Origin: Acinetobacter sichuanensis
GTDB taxonomy: Bacteria > Pseudomonadota > Gammaproteobacteria > Pseudomonadales > Moraxellaceae
Assembly: GCF_003024515.2 (NCBI RefSeq)
Contig: NZ_PYIX02000008.1
Coordinates: 52,181-116,180 of the forward strand
Length of the DNA: 64,000 nucleotides
Reading direction: 5' to 3'
Every line of letters starts with the position of its first letter. The stretch's first letter is position 1. The notes under the pieces are model-generated. The model did not search any database and was not told the origin of the DNA. It was given only the letters and a program-made list of their open reading frames with translations. Shown here one piece after another: positions 45,150 to 55,119 of this stretch. Both the position numbers and the translations under genes were made by a program.

Positions 45150-45566
45150 TTAAGGAGCAGCATCAACTTCAGGATTTTTAACATTAAAACGGTGTTTGCA
45201 TTTTTTACATTGGTAGTCTAAATAAATATTTTGATCAACGACAACACCCGCTTTTTTACCGAAACGATGACCTAAAAACCCCCCTGTGATGCCAACACTG
45301 ATAGCGCCAACAAAAGTACCAATTGTTCCACCCATAATGACACCTAAAGGACCAGCAACTGTTCCAATCGCAGCACCAATAGATGCACCTGAAGCAGCGC
45401 CACCGACTGTACCTGCGGCTGCACCTGCTGAGCTGAGTAGTACGCCACCTGCTTTTTGCAGTAATTGTTCATGATTTCTTTTTTCAACTTCAGTTGAAGC
45501 ACATTTTGGGCAGCTTATTACAATTTCATCAGTCATTGATTGGTACTCATATCGGACAATGTCCAT
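45150..45566 (-). CDS. Glycine-zipper protein flanked by zinc-ribbon halves
   Basis: 138 residues. Cys pairs CPKC (about 19-22) and CKKC (about 119-122) bracket a long Gly/Ala-rich membrane-like stretch (about 40-100) with repeated GxxxG spacing (GAAAGTVGGAASGASIGAAIG). The two knuckles could close one zinc site, bringing the ends of a membrane hairpin together. ATG 45536 (MTDEIVIS) is an alternative start. No family is recognised. Confidence 0.68.
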   Translation of the reverse strand: MDIVRYEYQSMTDEIVISCPKCASTEVEKRNHEQLLQKAGGVLLSSAGAAAGTVGGAASGASIGAAIGTVAGPLGVIMGGTIGTFVGAISVGITGGFLGHRFGKKAGVVVDQNIYLDYQCKKCKHRFNVKNPEVDAAP

Positions 45567-45830
45567 TTGCCTGTGTCATATTATGCTTGAGCAGTAATTT
45601 ATTTTTTACATCAAACAGAAATAAGTATTTCAATCTGATGACATGCTGATTGTAACTGAATCAAAATCGCAATATTTATAATTCATGTAACAATTAAAAA
45701 TAATTTCTTAAGCTTTTTCATGGGTTAAATAAATCTTTCCTACATTGGTTTAATTAAATAGATCGACTGAGTTTTTTTCATCAGGAATTTGTTTTCAATA
45801 GGCTTCGGAATAATCATAAATTTTTTGATA

Positions 45831-46703
45831 CTAGCTTGTTGGTTTTTTACGTTGACGCATTAAACTTTCTTGACTGACACTACAAACTAGCTTGCCATTT
45901 TGCCACATCTCACCAAAATTTAAACCGCGTGCTTGACTAGAGCGAGTTGCATACATGTCATAAAGTAGCCACTCATCTACTCGAAAGTGATGATGAAAAT
46001 GCATAGTGTGATCTAAACTTGCACTCTGAACACCGCCATTGGCATAACTTACTCCATGCGGGCGCAGGGAAGTGGTGAGTAAATTATAATCGGAATAATA
46101 AGCTGCAATGGCTTGATGCATGGCAATAGTATCTAATTTACCTTCAATTTTGTCAAAACTTCTAAAGTATTCAGCATATTGGGTCTTTTGTTTTTGCGGG
46201 CGAAAGGGGTTAGAAAATTCAACAGGATGGATCAAAATATTAAATTGTTGCATGAAAATATCACGATATTTAGATGGAACATCTTCAAGTATGCTAAGTT
46301 TATGCTCTTGCTCAGGGAGTAAACTTTCAGGATGAGGATAATCAGGTGGATCAATTTGATAGTCTAAGCCTTGTTCAGGTTGAACAAATGAAACCATTGC
46401 TGAAAATATAACTTCGCCATCTTGTAAGGCATGAACTTGGCGAGCTGAAAAACTCGAACCGTCTCGTAAATTTTCAACTTTAAATAAAATAGGAAGATCA
46501 GTCCGTCCACTACGAATAAAATAAGCATGTAAAGAATGGGCAGGGCGGTCTGTGGTCTTAGATGCGGCAATCAAAGCTTGTGCTAAAATTTGCCCACCAA
46601 ATAAATGAGAACCAAAGAGTTGGTTGGTTTGACCTTGGAAAAGATATTGATCTATTTGTTGTACATTGAGCAGATCAAGCAATTCTTGCGTAAGTAAACG
46701 CAT
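45831..46703 (-). CDS. tesB: Acyl-CoA thioesterase II
   Basis: 290 residues (286 in E. coli TesB), a double-hotdog thioesterase that hydrolyses acyl-CoA. FGSHLFGGQILAQAL in the first hotdog and the C-terminal active-site residues are present: Asp in SLDHTMHFH, Ser/Thr region ATRSSQARG, and Gln in SVSQESLMR. It is a single leftward gene. The 264-bp gap on its downstream side (45567-45830) shows no gene or clear terminator. Confidence 0.92.
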   Translation of the reverse strand: MRLLTQELLDLLNVQQIDQYLFQGQTNQLFGSHLFGGQILAQALIAASKTTDRPAHSLHAYFIRSGRTDLPILFKVENLRDGSSFSARQVHALQDGEVIFSAMVSFVQPEQGLDYQIDPPDYPHPESLLPEQEHKLSILEDVPSKYRDIFMQQFNILIHPVEFSNPFRPQKQKTQYAEYFRSFDKIEGKLDTIAMHQAIAAYYSDYNLLTTSLRPHGVSYANGGVQSASLDHTMHFHHHFRVDEWLLYDMYATRSSQARGLNFGEMWQNGKLVCSVSQESLMRQRKKPTS

Positions 46704-46801
46704 CTTTATTTTCGCCTAATTTTTTATATTTGAAGGCTAATATAGTGTAGTCAATCATAAAAATGAATGGGAAAAGTGCTTATTCTAGGTTTTAAAAAGA
46801 T

Positions 46802-46824
46802 AAAAAAGAGCGCTTAAAGCGCTC
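46802..46824 (-). terminator. Terminator of xpt
   Basis: GAGCGCTT (46808-46815) pairs with AAGCGCTC (46817-46824), followed on the minus strand by a six-base T-run (46802-46807). Confidence 0.9.
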
Positions 46825-46841
46825 AATTTTAAAAGGATAAA

Positions 46842-47429
<588 letters not shown>

Positions 47430-47520
47430 CTAAGGGCAAGGTGCTTTTTCAAGCAAAGGCGTATTGTAAAAAGCACCTAGAAAAATGCAAGCTCAATTTT
47501 AATAAAAGTGGAAAAATTGA

Positions 47521-48225
47521 TTAATTTTTATACCCTGTAAGCGAAAGGCTATAAGAAGTCTTTCCATCTTGGTGTGACATTTTAACTGGGAGATAGTCAA
47601 GTTTTGGTGCTAACCAGAAAATAGACTGTTTTGCACTATTGTCATGCGTTAATACAACTTTGACCGTATCAAAGGTGCCATAAGCTGTTTTGACCGATTC
47701 ATTGCCTTGTTTAACAAAATGACGTGTGTCTAAGCCTTTAGCATCTGCAATTAAATAACTCGACTTTAAGCCAGAACCTTTCAAATCTTCACGTACTTGT
47801 AATTCGGCATTAAGCTCATCCAATGCACCTGTTTTCCATGCAAAAGAACGTGCTTTGTCACTTTTATTGGTGTTGATGGTTTTTGTATTTGGATTAAATT
47901 TAATGCTCATGGTGTCATTGTGCACTAAAATTTTACTGGTACGGCTAAAGCTATTTGACTGAATTTGACCATTGCTCAAGGTAAAATTACTGCTCTCTGT
48001 TGCTGATGCAATCGCTGCTGCTTTGGCTGCAAAGACATAGTTCCAGTTATTACCGTTTTTACTTAAAGTGCGTGTTGCAGACCCCATATTTTTACCATTA
48101 TAAGAAAACTGGTACGTTGCTTGAAATGGGCTCATGGCAAGAGCATTGCTTGAAAAACCAGTAAGTAACAATGCAGTGCTAAGACCTGTAGCGATACTCA
48201 GTGTTTTAATAAATTTAGCTGCCAT
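47521..48225 (-). CDS. Exported DUF3108 protein
   Basis: 234 residues from ATG 48225 (MAAKFIKTLSI...), with AGGA 8 nt upstream; the extension to TTG 48243 contains that site. A signal peptide (cleavage near SNALA) is followed by a beta-rich domain with FQATYQFSYNGKNMGSATRTL and a C-terminal WLAPKLDYLPVKMSHQDGKTSYSL, typical of DUF3108 periplasmic proteins. The function is unknown and an envelope role is likely. Confidence 0.82.
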   Translation of the reverse strand: MAAKFIKTLSIATGLSTALLLTGFSSNALAMSPFQATYQFSYNGKNMGSATRTLSKNGNNWNYVFAAKAAAIASATESSNFTLSNGQIQSNSFSRTSKILVHNDTMSIKFNPNTKTINTNKSDKARSFAWKTGALDELNAELQVREDLKGSGLKSSYLIADAKGLDTRHFVKQGNESVKTAYGTFDTVKVVLTHDNSAKQSIFWLAPKLDYLPVKMSHQDGKTSYSLSLTGYKN

Positions 48226-48367
48226 AAGGAATGTCCTATGCAATTTATGCGATTGAGCTATTATGCTATTTAATTAAGTAGAAAAATTAAAGTTTTCAGC
48301 CAATTGTGTGAAATTGTGTATTCATTTTGCAGAAATCAGTTTAAAAGTTTTGATTTTAAACAGGACT

Positions 48368-49042
48368 TTAATGCTCTTTTTGTTGAATTGGCGTCACTTC
48401 ACTGTCGATGACATCATCTTCATCCCAATCGTCATGATCAACTTTGCTAAATAATGCCATTAAATTAACATTACCGATGACAACCAATTCAGTTTCACGT
48501 AATTCAGCATGATTAATATGAACTTTATTTAAAGTATCCATAATCGATTTTTTATCGCCTAACCAACGATTTAAATCTAAATGTAATAATTCATCTTTGA
48601 CTGTTAAAACATCAAATTTTTCTAAAATCATGCCTAAAGGGTCTTTCTTTAAAACTTTTTGATAGAAAAATAATGCAGCATTAACCCCAAATTTATAAAA
48701 AACATTTGGATATGTGGCTTCAATCAATTCAGTATTGCTAATTTGTTCAAAGACAATGAGTTGCATGTCTTTGTTAAATTCCATTTGAATCAGTTTTAGA
48801 TCTACACCAAGCACTAAGTGCATACCTTTTACATTTAAAGTGGCATATAGACGTAACCAGTCATCATGTAAATCGGCATGTAAGTCTTCCAATATTTCAA
48901 CATTTTCAGTGACAAAGCGTTGAAATGTTGCATTTAGAAAAACTTGAGAAATCGGAAATTCCCGTTCTTCCTCAATAAAATCTCCCGCTTTTTGATAAAT
49001 ACGCTGAATGCGTTGAGCAATCTTAGAAAGTAGCGAAGGCAT
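48368..49042 (-). CDS. Conserved protein of unknown function
   Basis: 224 residues from ATG 49042; a TTG at 49057 would add five residues. It is soluble and mixed alpha/beta with no signal or membrane span. The C terminus is strikingly acidic (about 203-215: KVDHDDWDEDDVIDSE). The family is not recognised. It is leftward with clear gaps on both sides, so probably monocistronic. Confidence 0.65.
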   Translation of the reverse strand: MPSLLSKIAQRIQRIYQKAGDFIEEEREFPISQVFLNATFQRFVTENVEILEDLHADLHDDWLRLYATLNVKGMHLVLGVDLKLIQMEFNKDMQLIVFEQISNTELIEATYPNVFYKFGVNAALFFYQKVLKKDPLGMILEKFDVLTVKDELLHLDLNRWLGDKKSIMDTLNKVHINHAELRETELVVIGNVNLMALFSKVDHDDWDEDDVIDSEVTPIQQKEH

Positions 49043-49262
49043 AGTTTTAAGTTCCAAATCAGCTTCATTTTATTTGGTGGATCTTGTCGATTTGTTTAAA
49101 ATTTCCAAGCTTTCATCTTGCAGTTTAGCAAATTTAGATGCACCATTTTAACGTTTTATTCTAATGATACATTTTCTATTAAAAGTAGCACTGAACAGTA
49201 TTAAAAGTGTAATGCTAAATGGTTTACTTCTTGATTCAGTTGGGGAATGGCGGTTACATGTC

Positions 49263-50144
49263 ATGTTAAAAAAAATGAAAACTTCATCCAAGGCTTTTTT
49301 ACCTTGGTGGGACGATAATGTCTTTTTAGGTGCAGTGGTTGCTGCGATTGCTTTACATTTAGTGTTTATTTCTTTGCAGTTCGCACAGCCAACGGAACAC
49401 AATAGCCAAAGTAAAGAAATCGCTGTTAGCTTGCGCCCAAGTCATGATGAAGTAAAAGAGGCTGATTTTTTAGCACAAGAAGACCAACAAGGATCTGGTG
49501 TTTTTCGTGAAAAGCATCGTATGTCTAGTGAAATGCCCGCACAAGCACAAGATTTAAGTGCAGGAGAGCAACAATTAGAAGCATTAGAAAAAATACAGCA
49601 ACAACGTGAATTAAAGTTTGAAGAAAAAGTTCTCATGACGGTTTTGAGTTGGCAGAAACAAACTGAACAATCCGAGCGTAAAAAAGCGATGGATGCTTTA
49701 CAAAGTCAGTTTCAAGCCAAAGCTGCAATGGTGGCAAGCTTAGAAGCACAGTATTTACAAAAACAGCAAAATTTTAGTAAACAGCAAAAGATTAAAACCG
49801 TTGATGGTATTCAGGCAAAAAAAGATGCATCAGCAGGTTATTTAGAAAAATTTCGGACAAAAGTGGAGTTGTATGGCAACCGTTATTATCCTGATGAGGC
49901 AAAACAACAGCGCCTTTCGGGTGAAGTTCGTTTAATGGTGATTTTAAATGCTTCAGGTGGTATTCGTGCCATTCGTTTGATTGAAAGTTCGGGACATCCA
50001 GTGTTAGATGAAGCAGCAAAAAACTCAGTGCGTAAAGGTGCGCCATTTGGAAATTTTGATGCCAGTATGAAAGATATTTCTGAGCTGAGAATTATACGAA
50101 CTTGGCGTTTTGATCCTGCTGAATCTGAGTTTGAAGTGCATTAA
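49263..50144 (+). CDS. TonB-like energy transducer
   Basis: 293 residues from ATG 49263; the frame opens further upstream but without family features. A membrane anchor (about 20-40, FLGAVVAAIALHLVFISLQF) is followed by a long Gln/Glu/Lys-rich helical linker (about 85-195) in place of the usual Pro-rich spacer. A TonB C-terminal domain follows (YPDEAKQQRLSGEVRLMVILNASGGIRAIRLIESSGHPVLDEAA to RTWRF). TonB proteins pass inner-membrane energy to outer-membrane receptors. No ExbB/ExbD or receptor is adjacent. Confidence 0.85.
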   Translation: MLKKMKTSSKAFLPWWDDNVFLGAVVAAIALHLVFISLQFAQPTEHNSQSKEIAVSLRPSHDEVKEADFLAQEDQQGSGVFREKHRMSSEMPAQAQDLSAGEQQLEALEKIQQQRELKFEEKVLMTVLSWQKQTEQSERKKAMDALQSQFQAKAAMVASLEAQYLQKQQNFSKQQKIKTVDGIQAKKDASAGYLEKFRTKVELYGNRYYPDEAKQQRLSGEVRLMVILNASGGIRAIRLIESSGHPVLDEAAKNSVRKGAPFGNFDASMKDISELRIIRTWRFDPAESEFEVH

Positions 50145-50180
50145 ATTTATGAAAAATAAAGATTAATATGATTGATTTTC

Positions 50181-50472
50181 TCATGATGTATAAGTTCGTT
50201 GGATCTCACAAATTTCTACACTAAAGTGTGTATACCATTTTATTTTACCTCTATTTTGGGCAACTTGATGTTCTGCATCTTGTTGCCATAAATGAATATC
50301 TTCAAGTGAATTCCAATAAGATAAAGCGATTTCAAGATTATTTTCAGACAGTGCTTCAAATTTTTGACAATTAAATTGAGTTAAAGCTTTTTCTCGAAGT
50401 AAATTTGCAGTATTAAAATATTCTTCATCTAAATATTTGATTTTAGCTTTATAAAATCACAATAAATTTCAT
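50181..50472 (-). pseudogene. Antibiotic-biosynthesis-monooxygenase (ABM)-family gene with a single-base frameshift
   Basis: Read leftwards from ATG 50472, the frame gives MKFIVIL and then a stop. Dropping one base from the AAAA run at 50453-50456 (TTTT in the mRNA) gives one open frame of about 96 residues to the stop at 50181. It contains YLDEEYFNTANLLREKALTQ, CQKFEA, EIALSYWNSLEDIHLWQ and AEHQVAQ, a clear match to ABM-like ferredoxin-fold proteins. The start lies 5 nt after the mscS-type gene, with GAG 8 nt upstream, so it is the second gene of that operon. It is either a genuine recent frameshift or a sequence error. Confidence 0.8.
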
Positions 50473-50477
50473 GTATT

Positions 50478-51587
50478 TTACTCGTGTTTATTTTGCTTTG
50501 AAAAAGGTTGAGGTAGTAATTGCAGATGTGGATAGGGCACTTCAATTTTGGCATCTTGTAGGGCTTCTTTGACGTGTTCTAGTAACTTTTCTTGAATACG
50601 AGGTAAGCGCTCCATTTGATAGGGTTCAAGCCAATAACGCACAATCAGCACGATCCCTGATTCTGCAAACTCACGCACATCAACACTCGGTGCAGGGGTT
50701 TTTAAATATTCATCTTCTTGGTCTAAACGCATTAAAATAGCTTGACGTGCTTTTTCAATATCTTCATGCAGTGAAATACGGCAATAACTTTCAAAACGCA
50801 TTCTTTCATGTGCGGTTAAATTGGTGACTTCTGCATTCGCAACGGTTGAGTTTGGAATAATAATCAATAAATTATCACGGTTACGAATATGGGTCGTTCT
50901 GAGTAAAATTTGCGTAATTTTTCCTTCAAATTTATTAATACGTACCCAATCACCAATATGAAAAGGGCGTTCTATTAAAATAGTAATACCCGCAATAAAA
51001 TTAGACAATGTGGACTGAGCGGCGAAACTCACTGCAATCCCGACAATCCCAAGACCAGCCATAATCGAAATAATATTAAAGCCAAACTGCGCCATGATGG
51101 CTGCGATGCCAAAAATGACGAGAAGCACAGAAATAATGTTACGTAACAGTTGTTTTAACGAGTCATCAATATAAAAACGATCTAAGAAACGCATGGTTAG
51201 TTTGGTAAATAGCATCCAAATCATATAAAAGATCAAGGAAACTATCGCCGCGCGTGAAACAGCTTGTAAATATTTTTCAGATAAACCAAATTGCGAAAGA
51301 ATCGTAATGACTGAGGCAAGTAACCAAAAAAAGTGAATCGTATTGTTGATGATGTTTGTAATGATTTGATTAGTATTAAACTTTTTAGATATATAGCGAA
51401 CAAAAAGCCGTAAAAATCGGCTCAGTAGCCAAAAAAATGCGATTAAGATGACGACAATAAAGAGCTTGCTCAATACTGAAGCTGCGAGTACATCCCAATC
51501 TAAATCGTGATTCTCTGGCGCACCCATACTTAAATAGATACTGCGTTTGAGGGCATCTAAAAACTCGTTGAATAGGCGGTCGAACAT
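50478..51587 (-). CDS. MscS-family mechanosensitive channel
   Basis: 369 residues with about four membrane spans. The pore-lining helix is followed by the beta domain (GLGIVGIAVSFAAQSTLSNFIAGITILIERPFHIGDWVRI) and the C-terminal alpha/beta domain (VPYPHLQLLPQP). Such channels open under membrane tension to release solutes during hypo-osmotic shock. It is leftward, upstream of the frameshifted ABM gene, and about 180 nt downstream of ybeY. Confidence 0.9.
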   Translation of the reverse strand: MFDRLFNEFLDALKRSIYLSMGAPENHDLDWDVLAASVLSKLFIVVILIAFFWLLSRFLRLFVRYISKKFNTNQIITNIINNTIHFFWLLASVITILSQFGLSEKYLQAVSRAAIVSLIFYMIWMLFTKLTMRFLDRFYIDDSLKQLLRNIISVLLVIFGIAAIMAQFGFNIISIMAGLGIVGIAVSFAAQSTLSNFIAGITILIERPFHIGDWVRINKFEGKITQILLRTTHIRNRDNLLIIIPNSTVANAEVTNLTAHERMRFESYCRISLHEDIEKARQAILMRLDQEDEYLKTPAPSVDVREFAESGIVLIVRYWLEPYQMERLPRIQEKLLEHVKEALQDAKIEVPYPHLQLLPQPFSKQNKHE

Positions 51588-51602
51588 GATTTAAGTGATG
51601 AA

Positions 51603-51800
51603 TTATCTAATATTTTTAGGGACTTTGACAGTATAGATAAAAGGTGTTTGCGGTGATAGAACTAACTTTTGTAATTTTACCGTATAAGTGTAACGATTTT
51701 CTTGTTCTAAAATAAAAGCAAGATAAGCAATGCTGACATCACTTATCGTGTAAGGAAAATTGATATTAACTTTCTTTGATGGTGTAGGGATTATCGAAAC
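51603..51800 (-). other. Open frame without a standard start codon, possible gene remnant
   Basis: The minus strand is open for 66 codons from 51800 to a stop at 51603. Its predicted peptide looks protein-like ([47 protein letters not shown]). There is no ATG, GTG or TTG in the frame; only ATT/ATA/ATC codons are available. It overlaps the 3' end of ybeY. It could be a decayed gene, a gene using ATT, or chance. Confidence 0.35.
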
Positions 51801-52251
51801 CTAATTTTGCCAAAATCTCAATTTCTAAAGCTTCCATTTCCTCAGCATCAGCTTCAGAAGTTTCATGATCATAACCCATTAAATGCAAAGTGCCATGCAC
51901 CAGCATATGTGTGAAATGCTCAATTGGTGTTTTTTCTTGTTCAAGCGCTTCTTGTAAAACCACAGGAATACAAATGACCAAATCACCAATGGGGAATGTA
52001 TCTAAGATTTGAGCCATTTCATCAGGCAAATCACTTGGGAAAGACAGAACATTCGTCGGTTTGTCTTTGCCACGATATTCTAAATTGAGTTTGTGACTTT
52101 CATCGACATCGACGCAGGCAATACCAATTTCACAATCACTTTGCGTGTCAATAAAGCGCAGTGTCGTTTCAACGACTTTTTTTACATAGGCACGTTTGAG
52201 CACCAATTCAGATGCTTCAAACGCTTGTTGTAACGATAAACTAAGTTTCAA
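51766..52251 (-). CDS. ybeY: Endoribonuclease YbeY
   Basis: 161 residues. A metal-dependent RNase needed for 16S 3' maturation and ribosome quality control. The zinc site is [11 protein letters not shown], preceded by the [30 protein letters not shown] block. It lies 33 nt downstream of ybeZ, the standard ybeZ-ybeY pair. Confidence 0.95.
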   Translation of the reverse strand: MKLSLSLQQAFEASELVLKRAYVKKVVETTLRFIDTQSDCEIGIACVDVDESHKLNLEYRGKDKPTNVLSFPSDLPDEMAQILDTFPIGDLVICIPVVLQEALEQEKTPIEHFTHMLVHGTLHLMGYDHETSEADAEEMEALEIEILAKLGFDNPYTIKES

Positions 52252-52284
52252 AATGAATCCTTAACCTTAACCATGTATAACGCT

Positions 52285-53361
52285 TTAGTCCTGTGCATCT
52301 GCCTTGAGATCATTATCTGCGATCAGGGCTTGTTGTAGCGCTTTACGCTCAGCACGTGCAGCAGAACTTAGACGTTGTTGTTCACCTTCCCATCCTTCAT
52401 AAGCTTCAACAATTTTTTGAACCAATTGATGACGGACAATATCACGAGAATGGAAACGTGTGATATGAATTTCTTTGACATTTTCAAGTACACGCAGTGC
52501 ATGTGCAAGACCTGATTGTTGACCGCGTGGTAAGTCAACTTGGGTAATATCTCCCGTAATGACAGCCCGTGAGCCAAAACCTAAACGCGTTAAAAACATT
52601 TTCATTTGTTCAGGTGTGGTATTTTGTGCTTCATCTAAAATAACAAAAGAATGATTTAAAGTACGACCACGCATATAGGCGAGAGGAGCAACTTCAATCA
52701 CTTGACGCTCAATGAGTTTTGCGACTTTTTCAAAGCCAAGCATTTCATACAAGGCATCGTAAAGTGGGCGTAAGTAGGGGTCAATTTTTTGCGTCAAATC
52801 ACCGGGTAAAAAACCAAGTTTTTCACCTGCCTCCACAGCAGGACGGACGAGTAAAATTCTTTGAATTTCATTACGTTCAAGCATGTCAACTGCGGCAGCA
52901 ACAGCAAGATACGTTTTACCTGTACCTGCAGGACCTATGCCGAAAGAAATGTCACTTTGTAAAATACGTTGAACATAACGTTTTTGATTTGTTCCACGTG
53001 GATTAATACGACCTTTAGGTGTTTGCAACCAAATGGCTTCAAGCCCTGTATGTTCGTTATCTGATAAATCGGCTTGTAATTCTCGGTCAGTTTGACTGCC
53101 TTGAATCATGAGATGTACGGTGTCTGCACTAATTTGAGCAGAAACTTCAGCTTCGTCATATAAACGCTGCAATAAAAGCTCTGCTCTTTCAACAGCATCA
53201 AGATTCCCATCGATAAAAAAAGCTTCACTTCGATGGGAGATTTTGACATCTAAACGTTGTTCTATTTGTTTCATATGGCTGTTATAAGCACCAAGCATGC
53301 TTTTTAAACGTTCCATAGAAATGCCAGGAAAAGCTACTGTACGTCGAATTTCGGCAGTCAA
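52285..53361 (-). CDS. ybeZ: PhoH-like ATPase YbeZ
   Basis: 358 residues. Walker A GPAGTGKT (143-150), Walker B VILDEAQN and the ITGDITQVDLP sensor segment identify the PhoH family. It is preceded by a KH-like N-terminal part (about 15-90). PhoH proteins are thought to act as RNA helicase/ATPase partners of YbeY. It lies between miaB and ybeY on the same strand. Confidence 0.94.
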   Translation of the reverse strand: MTAEIRRTVAFPGISMERLKSMLGAYNSHMKQIEQRLDVKISHRSEAFFIDGNLDAVERAELLLQRLYDEAEVSAQISADTVHLMIQGSQTDRELQADLSDNEHTGLEAIWLQTPKGRINPRGTNQKRYVQRILQSDISFGIGPAGTGKTYLAVAAAVDMLERNEIQRILLVRPAVEAGEKLGFLPGDLTQKIDPYLRPLYDALYEMLGFEKVAKLIERQVIEVAPLAYMRGRTLNHSFVILDEAQNTTPEQMKMFLTRLGFGSRAVITGDITQVDLPRGQQSGLAHALRVLENVKEIHITRFHSRDIVRHQLVQKIVEAYEGWEGEQQRLSSAARAERKALQQALIADNDLKADAQD

Positions 53362-53399
53362 GTGATATCCTTTTTGTAGTCTTAATGGATATCTCTACA

Positions 53400-54854
53400 T
53401 TACGACACGTCAGGCTCAAGATTCAAGAGTTCACCATAAACTAAATTCAAGGTTTTAATTTCTGTAACCTCAATCTCTGCAAAGCGTCCAACCCAATTAG
53501 CATCACCAATAAATGTTACTAAACGTGTATTGTCTGCGGTTCCAACCAATAAATTAGGATCTTTATTCGAAACACTTTCAACTAAAACACGTTGGATGGT
53601 TCCAAGCATGGCATCAGTTTTTTCAATACTTGATTGTTTAATCCATTGTTGAACTTTGGCTAAACGTTCTTTTTTGACAGACTCTGGTGTTTCATCTGCA
53701 AGTTCAGATGCTGGCGTACCTGGACGTTTTGAATAGATAAAACTATAAGAATGGTCAAAATCTAAATCTTGGATAAATTGATAAGTTTCTGCAAAATTTT
53801 CATCAGTTTCACCAGGGAAGCCGATAATAAAGTCTGAAGATAAATGCATATCTGGGCGAACTTTACGTAATTTAGCAATTTTGTCGATATAAACATCAAT
53901 GGTGTGGTTACGTTTCATTGCTTGTAACACATCATTTGACCCACTTTGCACAGGTAAGTGTAAATGCGAAACCATTTGTGGCAAATCACGGTAACATTGA
54001 ATCAAATCATCATTAAATTCAAGTGGATGTGATGTTGTATAACGTAAACGCCCAATACCTGGAATTTCTGCAACCAAACGAAGTAAATCTGCAAAGGTAC
54101 AAATTTCACCTTCAAAGGTTTCACCACGGTAGCCATTTACGTTTTGACCAAGCAAGGAAATTTCACGAACGCCTTTTTCAGCTAAACCTGCAATTTCAGC
54201 CAAAACATCATCCAAAGGACGAGAAACTTCTTCACCACGTGTATACGGTACAACACAGAAAGAGCAGTATTTTGAACAGCCTTCCATGATTGAAACAAAA
54301 GCTTTAAAGCCTTCAACACGTGGTTCAGGTAAAAAGTCGAATTTTTCAATATCTGGAAATGAAATATCAACCAGTTTGATTTTATCTTTTTTCGGTTTTT
54401 CGACTTGATCATGATGTTGATCAAGCATTTGTGGTAAACGATGCAAGGTTTGTGGACCAAAAACCATATCGACATATGGCGCACGTTTTTGAATATTGTC
54501 ACCTTCTTGCGAAGCAACACATCCACCGACACCAATCACTAAGTCTGGATTTTGTTCTTTGAGTTTGCGCCAACGACCTAATTCTGAGAACACTTTTTCC
54601 TGTGCTTTTTCACGAATTGAGCAGGTATTCATCAGGAGAATATCTGCATCTTTAGGATCAGTAGTCAGTACATAACCATGTGAATCGCCTAATAAGTCTG
54701 CCATACGATGACTGTCATACTCATTCATCTGACACCCTTGCGTTTCGATGTACAGTTTTTTCACTGTACCGTCTGCTGGGGTGTGCTGTGGCTGGAGAAC
54801 AGTGTTTTCTGAGGCAGCTTTGGCACCATTGGGAATGAAGGTTTGAACCGTCAT
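53400..54854 (-). CDS. miaB: tRNA-2-methylthio-N6-isopentenyladenosine synthase MiaB
   Basis: 484 residues (474 in E. coli). A radical-SAM enzyme adding the methylthio group to i6A37 of tRNA. The N-terminal MTTase domain has three cluster cysteines ([28 protein letters not shown]), then the radical SAM motif CSKYCSFC and a C-terminal TRAM domain (RVLVES...GRFAEIEV). The N terminus carries about 28 extra residues. It leads the miaB-ybeZ-ybeY set. Confidence 0.96.
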   Translation of the reverse strand: MTVQTFIPNGAKAASENTVLQPQHTPADGTVKKLYIETQGCQMNEYDSHRMADLLGDSHGYVLTTDPKDADILLMNTCSIREKAQEKVFSELGRWRKLKEQNPDLVIGVGGCVASQEGDNIQKRAPYVDMVFGPQTLHRLPQMLDQHHDQVEKPKKDKIKLVDISFPDIEKFDFLPEPRVEGFKAFVSIMEGCSKYCSFCVVPYTRGEEVSRPLDDVLAEIAGLAEKGVREISLLGQNVNGYRGETFEGEICTFADLLRLVAEIPGIGRLRYTTSHPLEFNDDLIQCYRDLPQMVSHLHLPVQSGSNDVLQAMKRNHTIDVYIDKIAKLRKVRPDMHLSSDFIIGFPGETDENFAETYQFIQDLDFDHSYSFIYSKRPGTPASELADETPESVKKERLAKVQQWIKQSSIEKTDAMLGTIQRVLVESVSNKDPNLLVGTADNTRLVTFIGDANWVGRFAEIEVTEIKTLNLVYGELLNLEPDVS

Positions 54855-55119
54855 GGAGGCGTTTATCCTATAAAAAGCGAAATATTAAATTGAGTGAAGA
54901 CACTTCATCTCAAGAAAAACAGCGTATTTTACAGTATTTAGCTACAAAGCCATAATAAAAATCTATAGAGTTTATCAATTAAGCTATAAAGTTGAAAAAA
55001 GAACAAAAAATGTAGGAAATTAATAACATTGAATCATGAGGTTACATAACAGAACAGTAGAAATAGATTAGAATAATTAAACTATTCGATATTCAGTGCG
55101 ATGTTGAGAAAGGCTAAAC

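Noticed and set aside
54890..54955. 22-codon frame starting with TTG upstream of miaB
   Set aside because: It is short, has no ribosome binding site and its composition could arise by chance in AT-rich DNA.
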